This document shows, piece after piece, positions 56,313-64,000 of a stretch of DNA of 64,000 nt. Location of the stretch: assembly GCA_030544685.1 (NCBI GenBank), contig CP086683.1:1674001-1738000 (forward strand), read 5' to 3'. This DNA is from Pseudomonas sp. B21_DOA (GTDB taxonomy: Bacteria; Pseudomonadota; Gammaproteobacteria; Pseudomonadales; Pseudomonadaceae). The notes beneath the pieces were generated by a model, which saw only the letters and a program-made list of their open reading frames with translations, searched no databases and was not told the origin of the DNA. Every line of letters starts with the position of its first letter. The stretch's first letter is position 1. The translations under genes were made by a program, and so were the position numbers.

Positions 56313-58701
56313 CGGTGTTCCTCCAGGTCCTTGGGTTTCCAGGTTTTCAACAGTAGCGCATTGCTCACCACGCTGACGCTCGACAGCGCCATCGCCGCAC
56401 CGGCCAGCACCGGATTGAGGAAACCGAATACCGCCAGCGGAATGCCGATCAGGTTGTAGACAAAGGCCCAGAACAGGTTCTGGCGAATCTTAGCGTAGGT
56501 CTTGCGGCTGATCTCCAGCGCCGCCGGCACCAGTCGCGGATCGCCGCGCATCAAGGTGATGCCGGCCGCGTGCATGGCGACGTCGGTGCCGCCACCCATG
56601 GCGATGCCGATGTCGGCAGCGGCGAGGGCCGGGGCGTCGTTGATGCCATCGCCGACCATGGCGACTACGCCGGTTTTCTTCAGCTCGGCGACGGTCGCGG
56701 CCTTGTCGGCAGGCAGCACTTCGGCGTGAACACTGCGGATGCCCAGAGCCTCGGCCACCACCCGTGCGCTGCCGCGATTGTCGCCGGTCAGCAGGTGGCT
56801 GTGGATATCCCGCGCGGCGAGTTGTTGCACCGCTTGCAGAGCGCCGGGTTTCAGCGTGTCACCGAAGGCGAACAGACCCAGCACCTTCGGCTGAGGACTT
56901 TGTTCAATCAGCCACGACAGTGTGCGACCTTCGCGTTCCCAAGCTTCGGCGGATGCGCTCAATTCACCGGCACTCAAAGCGCTTTCGTCGAGCATCCGCC
57001 GATTGCCCAGCGCCAGGCGCCGGCCATCCAGCGTGCCGGCAATGCCGCGTCCGGTCAGCGCCTGGCTGTCGCTGACATCGGGCACGTTCAAGCCGCGTTC
57101 GGCGGCTGCATCCAGCACGGCTTTGGCCAAAGGATGCTCGCTGCCGCGCTGCAAGGCACCGGCCAGTGTCAGCAGATTATTTTCGTCGCCATCGACCGCG
57201 CTGAAGTGCGCGATGCGCGGCGTACCCGAGGTCAGCGTGCCGGTCTTGTCGAACACCACACTGCTGACTTCGTGGGCGCGCTCCAGCGCTTCGGCGTCCT
57301 TGATCAGAATCCCATGACGCGCGGCGACGCCGGTGCCGGCCATGATTGCCGTCGGGGTGGCGAGGCCGAGGGCGCACGGGCAGGCGATCACCAGCACGGC
57401 GACGGCATTGATCACCGCAGTTTCCAGCGGCGCGCCATACAGCCACCAGCCGATCAGCGTGGCCAGGGCGATCAGCAACACGGTCGGCACGAAGATCTGG
57501 CTGACCTTGTCCACCAGTTTCTGGATCGGCGCTTTCGCCGCTTGCGCGTCTTCGACCAGACGAATGATCCGCGCCAGCACGGTTTCCGCGCCGAGCGCCT
57601 GGGTGCGCACCAGCAAACGACCTTCGCCGTTGATCGCGCCGCCGGTGACCTTGTCGCCCGGTTGTTTCGGCACTGGCAGGCTTTCGCCGCTGATCAGCGC
57701 TTCGTCGGCGTGGCTCTGGCCTTCGACGACCTCGCCATCCACCGGGAAGCGTTCGCCGGGTTTCACCAGCACCAGATCTTCGAGGCGCAGGGCGCTGATC
57801 GCAACGTCCTGCTCACGCCCGTCGATGACTTGAATCGCCCGCTCCGGCCGCAACGCTTCGAGAGCGCGAATGGCGCTGGCGGTCTGGCGTTTGGCGCGGC
57901 TCTCAAGGTATTTGCCGAGCAGCACCAGGGCGATGACCACCGCCGAGGCCTCGAAATACAGATGCGGCATGCGTCCGGCGGCGCTGGCCCATTCATAGAC
58001 ACTCAAGCCATAACCGGCGCTGGTGCCGAGGGCGACGAGCAGGTCCATGTTGCCGGCGCCGGCGCGCACGGCTTTCCATGCCGCAACATAAAAGCGTGCG
58101 CCGAAGATGAACTGCACGGGGTGGCGAGGGCGAATTGCGCCCAGGCCGGGAGCATCCAGTGAATACCGAACGGCTGCAGCAACATCGGCAACACCAGCGG
58201 CAGGGCGAGGGCGATCGCACAGATCAATGCCCAACGCTCGCGCAGCAGGCGTTGTTGCTGGTCATCAGATTGTGGCCGTTCGGCTTGCCAGACGCTGGCC
58301 GCGTAACCGGCCTTTCTCACCGCGTCGAGCAGGGTTTGCGTATCGACCTGGCCGAGCAATTCGAGGTGCGCACGTTCGTTGGCCAGATTGACACTGACGC
58401 TGCTCACGCCCGGGACTTTGTTCAGGGCACGTTCGACGCGACCGACGCAGGACGCGCAAGTCATGCCGTCGATGTTCAATTCGACGGTTTGCCGGGGCAC
58501 GCTGTAACCGGCGCGCTCCACGGCTTGCATCAGCGCCGGCAAGCTGTCGCCGGGTGCCTGCACCCGGGCCTGTTCGGTGGCGAGGTTGACGCTGACGGCA
58601 CTGGTGCCGCTGACCTTGCGCAAGGCCCGTTCGACACGCCCGGCGCAACTGGCGCAGGTCATGCCGACAATCGGCAGATCGAAAGTAGTGGATTCGGACA
58701 T
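56309..58701 (-). CDS. copA: CopA, Cu(I)-exporting P1B-type ATPase; frameshifted
   Basis: 797 aa restored. Two N-terminal heavy-metal domains, each with GMTCASC (residues ~13-19 and ~79-85). Then eight expected membrane segments with the CPC motif ([19 protein letters not shown]), the phosphorylation site [15 protein letters not shown], and the hinge [20 protein letters not shown]. The frame breaks in GGGG 58118-58121: AQFALATP should continue [17 protein letters not shown]. Exports cytoplasmic Cu(I). Controlled by the CueR-type site at 58739-58761 and coupled to cueR. Confidence 0.96.
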
Positions 58702-58738
58702 CGGTCGCGCTCCCTGTAGTGGATGTCTACAGGATCAA

Positions 58739-58761
58739 CCTTGCCATGCGGGCAAGGTCAA
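58739..58761 (-). promoter_or_regulatory. CueR operator and -35 box of copA
   Basis: On the minus strand TTGACC (-35) overlaps the dyad CCTTGCC-CGCAT-GGCAAGG. This is the MerR-type arrangement with the dyad inside a long spacer. The copA start is about 38 bp downstream. Confidence 0.85.
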
Positions 58762-58781
58762 GCACCATTCCGCAAGATGTT

Positions 58782-58888
58782 GATCGTTCCCACGCTCCGC
58801 GTGGGAATGCCTACCGTGACGCTCCGCGTCACGCTTCGGGACGCTGAGCGTCCATGGCTGCATTCCCACGCAGAGCCTGGGAACGATC
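58782..58888. repeat. Large palindromic repeat element
   Basis: GATCGTTCCCACGCTCCGCG on the left and CCTGGGAACGATC on the right, with inner CGTGACGCTCCGCGTCACG and GGACGCTGAGCGTCC palindromes. A known style of dispersed hairpin in pseudomonads; no coding potential. Confidence 0.8.
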
Positions 58889-58909
58889 GGCGACGGATCG
58901 GGTGTCTGC

Positions 58910-59293
58910 TCAGTAACCGAGGCCAGCCGGCTTCAGGTACACGCCTTCGGCATTCATCGCCAGGCGGAACTTCAGCACATCCCCGGCGTGCAGCACGACT
59001 TCCTGCGAACCCGGTGCGAGCATGCCGGGATTGCAACCCGGCGCCTGTCCTGGCAGCAGTTTCAAGCGCAGCGAAACCTTGCCCGGTGGCAGGTTGAACG
59101 AAGTGCTCTGCTCCTGGAACAGGCGCGCCGAGAGCTGGTCCTGGATGTACACGCCGATCTCGCACGAGGTCGCCACTTCGAGGCGTTCGCGGGAAATGAT
59201 CAGTACCGCGTAATCCTCGCCGGCGGCTTGCACCTGCGGGACGGCGGCGAAGAGGCTGAGCAAGCCAAGCAGGCTCAAAGCTGACCAGCGCAT
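58910..59293 (-). CDS. Small exported protein of unknown function
   Basis: 127 aa from ATG 59293 with GGAGA upstream. Signal peptide (ALSLLGLLSLFAAVPQVQA). The mature part contains CEIGVYIQDQLSARLFQEQS, FNLPPGKVSLRLKLLPGQ, two Cys in total and a C-terminal EGVYLKPAGLGY. I do not recognise a family. It lies between copA and copZ, so a copper-related role is possible but unsupported by motifs. Confidence 0.75.
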   Translation of the reverse strand: MRWSALSLLGLLSLFAAVPQVQAAGEDYAVLIISRERLEVATSCEIGVYIQDQLSARLFQEQSTSFNLPPGKVSLRLKLLPGQAPGCNPGMLAPGSQEVVLHAGDVLKFRLAMNAEGVYLKPAGLGY

Positions 59294-59380
59294 GGCTGAA
59301 TCTCCTGAATTCCAGTCATTGATACACGCAGCTTGGCCGAGCGCGACGCCGAATGCCAGCCCGGCAGTTTTGCGCAGAAC

Positions 59381-59402
59381 TTGACCTTGCCATCGTGGCA
59401 AG
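59381..59402 (+). promoter_or_regulatory. CueR operator and -35 box of copZ
   Basis: TTGACC followed by the dyad CTTGCCA-TCG-TGGCAAG, the same arrangement as before copA, 40 bp before the copZ ATG. Confidence 0.85.
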
Positions 59403-59441
59403 CTCGAGACTGCCGGCAACCTCACTCAAAGGAGTCTTCCC

Positions 59442-59639
59442 ATGCAAGTGTTCAACGTTCAAGGCATGTCCTGCGGTCATTGCGTCAAAGCCATTACCAC
59501 TGCGGTGCAGGCGCTGGATCCGGCGGCCAGCGTGCGCGTCGATCTGGCTGCAAAGGAAGTCGGAGTCGAAAGCGCGCTGAATGAAGATCAGGTCATCGCG
59601 GCGATTCGTGAAGAAGGATATGACGTGAAGCTCGTCTGA
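59442..59639 (+). CDS. copZ: CopZ, copper chaperone
   Basis: 65-aa heavy-metal-associated domain with the Cu(I) site GMSCGHCVKAI. AAAGGAG precedes the ATG. Delivers Cu(I) to the CopA N-terminal domains or buffers it. Separate from copA but with its own CueR-type promoter. Confidence 0.96.
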   Translation: MQVFNVQGMSCGHCVKAITTAVQALDPAASVRVDLAAKEVGVESALNEDQVIAAIREEGYDVKLV

Positions 59640-59726
59640 AATTGATCGTTAGCGAGCTATCGGAATGTTCAAGGCGTCCGGGCGCGGCTAGACTGTCGGG
59701 CTGCGACTTGCCCACCTGGATGCCTG

Positions 59727-60923
59727 ATGAATTTCCGCACGATTTTGATACTCGGCGCCTTGAGCGCCTTCGGTCCTTTGGCGATCGACTTCTATTTACC
59801 TGCCTTCCCAGCCATGGCGTCGGCGTTCGGCACCGATGAGCAGCATGTCCAGCTGACGCTGGCGGCGTACTTCCTCGGTCTGTCGCTGGGCCAACTGGCG
59901 TACGGGCCGATTTCCGATCGTTTCGGTCGACGGCTGCCGCTGCTCAGCGGCGTTGCCCTGTTCACCCTGGCGTCCTTGGCCTGCGCCTACGCGCCGAGCC
60001 TGGAATGGCTGATCGGCGCGCGTTTCGTCCAGGCATTGGGCGGTTGCGCGGGGATGGTGATTTCCCGTGCGGTGGTTGCCGACAAGTGCGACGCGGTCGG
60101 CTCGGCGAAGGTGTTTTCGCAACTGATGCTGGTGATGGGCCTGGCGCCGATTCTGGCGCCGATGCTCGGCGGTCTGCTGGTCAACACCACGGGTTGGCAG
60201 TCGATCTTTCTGGTGCTCACCGGGTTCAGTGCGGCGGCAGGTCTGGCGGTGGCATTGGGGCTGCCGGAAAGCATGCCGGCCCACGTCCCGCGCCAGCCGT
60301 TGTCCGGTGCGTTGCGCCAGTACGCGCGACTGGTCAAGGATTCGGTCTATCTGGGCCATGCCCTGACCGGCGGCATCGCGATTGCCGGGATGTTCGCCTA
60401 CATCGCCGGCTCACCGTTTGTGTTCATCAAGCTCTACGGCGTACCCGCCGAGCATTTCGGCTGGCTGTTCGGCACCAACGCGGCGGGCTTCATTCTGGTG
60501 GCGCAGGTCAATGCGCGCCTGCTCGCCAAGCGCGGCCCGGCGTTTTTGCTGGTGCGCGCGGTGTGGGTGTATTTCCTCGCCGGACTGACATTGCTGGCGG
60601 TCAGCGCAATGCGTCCAGAGGCATTGTGGCCGTTTTTGATTCCGCTGTTCATTTGCATCGCCAGCCTCGGCTGCATCATTCCTAACGCCTCGGCTTGCGC
60701 GATGAACGGTCAGGGCGCACGCGCCGGCAGTGCGTCGGCGATGCTCGGTTGTCTGCAATTCAGCATCGCCGCCGGTGCCGCCGCCTTGGTGGGGGTGTTG
60801 CACGATGGCAGCGCCGTGCCGATGGCCATGGTCATCAGCCTGTGCGGTCTGCTGGTGGTGAGCGTCGCGCTGCTCACCCGGCGCTTGCAGAATGCCCGGG
60901 CGCTGGCGCTGGCCCAGGTCTGA
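59727..60923 (+). CDS. Bcr/CflA-family drug-resistance MFS exporter
   Basis: 398 aa, 12 hydrophobic segments. The start FGPLAIDFYLPAFPAMASAF with the membrane-embedded Asp is the Bcr/CflA signature. The A-motif GPISDRFGRRLPLLSG and the C-motif APILAPMLGGLLVNTTGWQS are intact. Substrate not determinable; relatives export chloramphenicol, bicyclomycin or sulfonamides. Confidence 0.93.
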   Translation: MNFRTILILGALSAFGPLAIDFYLPAFPAMASAFGTDEQHVQLTLAAYFLGLSLGQLAYGPISDRFGRRLPLLSGVALFTLASLACAYAPSLEWLIGARFVQALGGCAGMVISRAVVADKCDAVGSAKVFSQLMLVMGLAPILAPMLGGLLVNTTGWQSIFLVLTGFSAAAGLAVALGLPESMPAHVPRQPLSGALRQYARLVKDSVYLGHALTGGIAIAGMFAYIAGSPFVFIKLYGVPAEHFGWLFGTNAAGFILVAQVNARLLAKRGPAFLLVRAVWVYFLAGLTLLAVSAMRPEALWPFLIPLFICIASLGCIIPNASACAMNGQGARAGSASAMLGCLQFSIAAGAAALVGVLHDGSAVPMAMVISLCGLLVVSVALLTRRLQNARALALAQV

Positions 60924-60940
60924 GCGCTCGACTCTGGAGC

Positions 60941-61114
60941 TCAGCCAGCGGCGCGCTGCTGGCTGGGTTCGGGGATCCGGTGGGGCGCGCAGAGTCGCGC
61001 TTCGAGGGTGCGAGTGAAAGCCAGGGCCTCGGCTTCACTGCGAAAGGTCACGACATGCTGGTCCAGGCGCACCTGCCATTGGGACTTTGCCACTTCTTTT
61101 ATCAGGATCTTCAT
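60941..61114 (-). CDS. Small conserved protein of unknown function
   Basis: 57 aa from ATG 61114 with a strong GGGAGG site. The sequence MKILIKEVAKSQWQVRLDQH continuing with TFRSEAEALAFTRTLEARL resembles small beta-beta-alpha domains of the DUF2188 type. Convergent with the Bcr/CflA gene. No motif gives a function. Confidence 0.7.
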   Translation of the reverse strand: MKILIKEVAKSQWQVRLDQHVVTFRSEAEALAFTRTLEARLCAPHRIPEPSQQRAAG

Positions 61115-61213
61115 TGCTGACCTCCCTTGCGTAAAAGATGTATCGCAGAGGCTTCGATTGTAGACCTCGATACCCGCGTAATTGTGACAAGGGTCAGGCA
61201 ACCGACTGACGGC

Positions 61214-61263
61214 AAAAAGCCCCGCAACCGCTCTGGCATCACCAGCGATTGCGAGGCTTTATT
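61214..61263. terminator. Bidirectional terminator
   Basis: AAAAAGCCCCGCAACCGCT and AGCGATTGCGAGGCTTTA form a long imperfect stem with A and T runs, downstream of the MDR oxidoreductase gene. Confidence 0.85.
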
Positions 61264-61264
61264 T

Positions 61265-62278
61265 TTAGAAACCTTCTAAAACAATTTTCCCCTTGGCCTT
61301 GCCGCTTTCCAGCAGTTCATGGGCGCGGCGCAGATTGGCGGCATTGATCACGCCGAAGTGCTCGCCCAGGGTGGTCTTCAAGGTGCCGGCGTCAATCAGT
61401 TCGGCGACGCGGTTGAGCAGCTTGTGCTGTTCGATCATGTCCGGCGTTTCGAACAGCGAGCGGGTGTACATGAACTCCCAGTGCAGCGACAGGCTCTTGC
61501 GCTTGAGCAGGCTGATGTCGAGGGACTTCGGATCGTCGATCAGCGCCAGCTTGCCTTGCGGTGCGAGGGCTTCGACCAGTTGCGCCAGATGCTGGTCGGT
61601 CTGGGTCAGGCTGGCGACGTGGGTCACGCTGGTGATGCCGGCGCGTTTCAATTCTTCGCTCAGCGGCTGGCTGTGATCGATGACCAGATCGGCACCGAGT
61701 GCGCTGACCCATTCACGGGTTTGCGCACGGGAGGCAGTGCCGATGACTTTCAGGCCGGTCAATTGCTTGGCCAATTGAGTGAGGATCGAGCCCACGCCGC
61801 CCGCCGCGCCGACGATCAGCAGGCTCTGACCCTGATCGGTGCTGCCTTCGCTGATCTGCAGGCGCTCGAAGAGCAATTCCCAAGCGGTGATCGCGGTCAG
61901 CGGCAGTGCGGCGGCTTCGGCAAAACCGAGGGACTTGGGCATGTGGCCGACAATGCGCTCATCAACCACGTGCAACTCGCTGTTGCCACCGGCCCGGGCG
62001 ATCGAACCGGCGTAGAACACTTTGTCGCCCGCCTTGAACAGGGTGACGTCGCTGCCGACCGCCTTGACCACACCGGCAACATCCCAGCCCAGCACTTTTG
62101 CCGCGCCGTTTTCCGGTGCCGCGTTCTGCCGCACTTTGGTATCGACCGGATTGACCGAGATGGCTTTGACTTCCACCAACAGGTCGCGTGGGCCGGCGAC
62201 CGGCTCCGGCAGTTCGATGTCCTGCAGAGACTTGGCGTCGCTGATCGGCAGAGAGGCGTAATAGGCGATGGCTTTCAT
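61265..62278 (-). CDS. Zinc-type alcohol dehydrogenase-like/quinone oxidoreductase (MDR family)
   Basis: 337 aa from ATG 62278 (MKAIAYYASLPISDAKSLQD). GroES-like N-terminal part with VKAISVNPVDTKVRQ, NADPH motif LLIVGAAGGVGSILTQLAKQ, and TALPLTAITAWELLFERL. It lacks the Cys/His set for structural or catalytic zinc, so it is more like quinone reductase. Divergent from a LysR gene, its probable regulator. Confidence 0.92.
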   Translation of the reverse strand: MKAIAYYASLPISDAKSLQDIELPEPVAGPRDLLVEVKAISVNPVDTKVRQNAAPENGAAKVLGWDVAGVVKAVGSDVTLFKAGDKVFYAGSIARAGGNSELHVVDERIVGHMPKSLGFAEAAALPLTAITAWELLFERLQISEGSTDQGQSLLIVGAAGGVGSILTQLAKQLTGLKVIGTASRAQTREWVSALGADLVIDHSQPLSEELKRAGITSVTHVASLTQTDQHLAQLVEALAPQGKLALIDDPKSLDISLLKRKSLSLHWEFMYTRSLFETPDMIEQHKLLNRVAELIDAGTLKTTLGEHFGVINAANLRRAHELLESGKAKGKIVLEGF

Positions 62279-62414
62279 GGATGGCTCCGTGCGGTTGATA
62301 GAAGAAGAAATCAGGATGAATTCGATGGAGGTCATCATTGGCTATTTCTCTGCGCGATAAAACCGGCTAAAAGAGCAGTCTCTTTCAATATTTTTTTGAT
62401 AATCGAGGCTGCGC

Positions 62415-63344
62415 ATGCTGCGTTTTGATGACCTGCAGTTGTTCGTCCGCGCTGCCGATCTGGGCAGCCTGTCGGCGGCCGCACGGGTGATGGACATGTC
62501 CGCCGCCGTGGCCAGCGCGGCACTCAAGCGCATCGAGCAGCAGCTCGGTGCGCGGCTGCTGGCGCGTTCGACCCGCAGCCTGCGCCTGACCGCCGAGGGC
62601 GAAGGCTTCCTTGAGTATGCCCGCGCCGCCCTGAGCAATCTCGACGAAGGGCGTCGTCTGCTCGCCAGCGGTCAGGACCAGGTCAGCGGGATTCTGCAGC
62701 TGTCGGCGCCTTCGGATTTCGGGCGCAATCTGCTGCTGCCGTGGCTTGATGCGTTTCAGCGTGAACATCCGAAACTGACCGTGCGGCTGTTGCTCGGCGA
62801 TCGCATCGCCGACCTCTTCCGGCAACCGGTGGACATCGCCCTGCGCTATGGCGAGCCGGAAGATTCCAGCCTGATCGCCTTGCCCATTGCCCCGCACAAT
62901 CGCCGCGTTTTGTGCGCCTCTCCAGATTATCTGGCCCGGCATGGCGAGCCGCGCCAGCTCGAGCAACTGGCCCAGCACAACTGTCTTTTATACATGCTTG
63001 GCAGCCGCGTTCACGATCACTGGAGTTTTCACGATGGCAAGCGCGAAGTCGGCCTGACCGTCAGCGGCGATCGTTTCAGCGATGACGCCGACGTGGTGCG
63101 GCTATGGGCGTTGGCCGGTGCCGGGATCGCTTACAAGTCATGGCTCGACGTGGGTACCGATGTGCTCGCCGGGCGCCTCAAAGTGCTGATGCCGGAACTG
63201 CTGTGTGAGCGCGCACCGCTGAATCTCTTGTGCGCCCATCGCGCACAATTGAGTAAGCCGGTGAACCTGCTGAGGGAGATGCTCGCCAGCCGTTGCGCCG
63301 AATTGGGTAGTCAATTTCCCGCTTTTCTCAAAGTTGATCATTAG
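62415..63344 (+). CDS. LysR-family transcriptional regulator
   Basis: 309 aa. N-terminal helix-turn-helix (DLQLFVRAADLGSLSAAARV, LKRIEQQLGARLLARSTRSL), then a substrate-binding domain (SAPSDFGRNLLLPWLDAFQR, VDIALRYGEPEDSSLIALPI). It belongs to the CrgA/DsdC-like group by this pattern. Divergent from the MDR oxidoreductase gene across 136 bp, which probably holds its operator. Confidence 0.94.
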   Translation: MLRFDDLQLFVRAADLGSLSAAARVMDMSAAVASAALKRIEQQLGARLLARSTRSLRLTAEGEGFLEYARAALSNLDEGRRLLASGQDQVSGILQLSAPSDFGRNLLLPWLDAFQREHPKLTVRLLLGDRIADLFRQPVDIALRYGEPEDSSLIALPIAPHNRRVLCASPDYLARHGEPRQLEQLAQHNCLLYMLGSRVHDHWSFHDGKREVGLTVSGDRFSDDADVVRLWALAGAGIAYKSWLDVGTDVLAGRLKVLMPELLCERAPLNLLCAHRAQLSKPVNLLREMLASRCAELGSQFPAFLKVDH

Positions 63345-63660
63345 TCGCAGGCAAATAGAGAAATTTCTCTCAGGAACAATCGCCACCTACGCAGGCCCGG
63401 GCGCAGGACGTCTGGCTTAACCCGCTTATACTAGCGCCCGCCTCATGCTTGCACTGACACCTGGCGCGCAGATCCCGTAACGCGTTGCCGGCTTTTGGTG
63501 GCGGTTGCAACTTCTGCTGCAAGGTTGTGTGCCGGAGCAGCTGGTGTCGGTGGCAGGCCTTGCCCCGGTCCAGGGCGGTTTTCGCGTGTTGGCCGATCAC
63601 CCATTAGCGGCCAAGATGTCTCCGAGCGGTAGACGATACGATTCGACAGGGAGTGAACAA
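63345..63660. other. Intergenic region between LysR and ArsR-like genes
   Basis: 316 bp with no credible gene. It holds a 12-bp perfect palindrome GAGAAATTTCTC at about 63358-63369, just after the LysR stop, and presumably the promoter of the next gene. Confidence 0.5.
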
Positions 63661-64000
63661 ATGGAAAATGCACCGTGCATCAGCCAGATCGCGACATTGC
63701 TGGCCGACCCCAAGCGCAGCGCGATGATGTGGGCGTTGATGGATGGCTCGGCGCGGCAAGCCGAAGAGCTGGCGTTGCTGGCCGGGCTCTCGCCGTCGTC
63801 GGCCAGTGCGCATCTGGGGCGACTGTCCGCAGGTGGACTGTTGAACATCGAAATGCGTGGGCGCAAACGCTTCTTCCGCTTGGCAGCCCCGGAGGTGGGT
63901 GCGGCGATCGAGGCACTGGCCAGCGCCACCATTGCCAGCGCGCCACGGCAAATTCCCGCTGCGCTGAAACGCACCACGCCGATGGTCAGGCCACAGGCGG
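63661..64000 (+). CDS. ArsR-family winged-helix regulator, N-terminal part; cut by window edge
   Basis: Starts at ATG 63661 with GGGAG upstream and is open to the end of the window. A winged helix is clear: ISQIATLLADPKRSAMMWAL, ELALLAGLSPSSASAHLGRL, LLNIEMRGRKRFFRLAAPEV. There is no Cys-based metal site in the visible part. Members of this subgroup often repress a neighbouring gene; the downstream gene is not visible. Confidence 0.88.
   Translation, partial: MENAPCISQIATLLADPKRSAMMWALMDGSARQAEELALLAGLSPSSASAHLGRLSAGGLLNIEMRGRKRFFRLAAPEVGAAIEALASATIASAPRQIPAALKRTTPMVRPQA

Noticed and set aside
1..58701. Calling purH, prmA, copA and others true pseudogenes
   Set aside because: All breaks are single-base losses, mostly in homopolymers, and one base restores full family sequence; sequencing error is the simpler explanation.
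63358..63369. GAGAAATTTCTC palindrome as a terminator of the LysR gene
   Set aside because: Too short and AT-rich to be a terminator, with no loop and no T run; at most a regulator site.

Overview
The window reads as chromosome of a fluorescent Pseudomonas (P. fluorescens group). Gene order from purH through fis, dusB, prmA, accC, accB, aroQ, a CtpL-type receptor, GcbA, DUF2333, NUDIX and SUI1 to speA follows the order I recall for P. aeruginosa PA4854 down to PA4839. Intergenic spaces carry many REP palindromes (GAGCCTGCTCGCGA type), as in fluorescent pseudomonads.

Layout. 1-4.3 kb: minus-strand housekeeping run prmA, zinc-ribbon DUF3426 protein, dusB, fis, purH. 4.5-8.4 kb: a large dermonecrotic-toxin-like gene set into the accC/prmA junction, whose C-terminal end looks like a CheD/CNF1-type glutamine deamidase. 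8.5-19.5 kb: accC-accB-aroQ, a chemoreceptor, the diguanylate cyclase GcbA, DUF2333, NUDIX, SUI1 and speA. 19.7-26.1 kb: a short VgrG plus DUF4123 adaptor without visible cargo, a MATE exporter, MazG-like, cmoM and two DUF4136 lipoproteins. 26.1-27.4 kb: ten tandem 134-bp REP-containing units. 27.5-43.9 kb: a full Flp/Tad pilus locus (tadG, pprA, tadE-like, fppA, pprB, DUF3613, tadD, tadC, tadB, tadA, tadZ, rcpA, rcpC, flp, a lone receiver protein). Its core is bracketed by two ~400-bp direct repeats and two DUF6124 paralogs. 45.9-49.3 kb: a two-partner-secretion pore (TpsB) and a Gly-rich lipoprotein. 49.5-53.3 kb: MaoC hydratase and ketoreductase, divergent from a thiolase. 53.6-64 kb: RIO kinase, an MFS exporter, the copper module cueR-copA...copZ with matching CueR operators, a Bcr/CflA exporter, a zinc-type MDR oxidoreductase divergent from a LysR regulator, and the start of an ArsR-like regulator.

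Two things stand out. First, the toxin C-terminus reproduces the catalytic spacing of CheD (Cys, then His 17 residues on, with a hydroxyl residue 6 before the Cys). Second, the leaders of the two DUF6124 genes share flanking sequence and spacing, and each carries three hairpin loops holding a heptamer in direct-inverted-direct order. The heptamer differs between the leaders (GTGAGAA versus TTAGTCG) yet stays self-complementary within each, which looks like covariation in an RNA switch or a paired operator.

Caution on sequence quality. Sixteen otherwise normal genes are broken by about eighteen single-base deletions, nearly all in G, C, A or T homopolymers. I read these as base-calling errors, annotate the genes across the breaks, and do not treat them as true pseudogenes.
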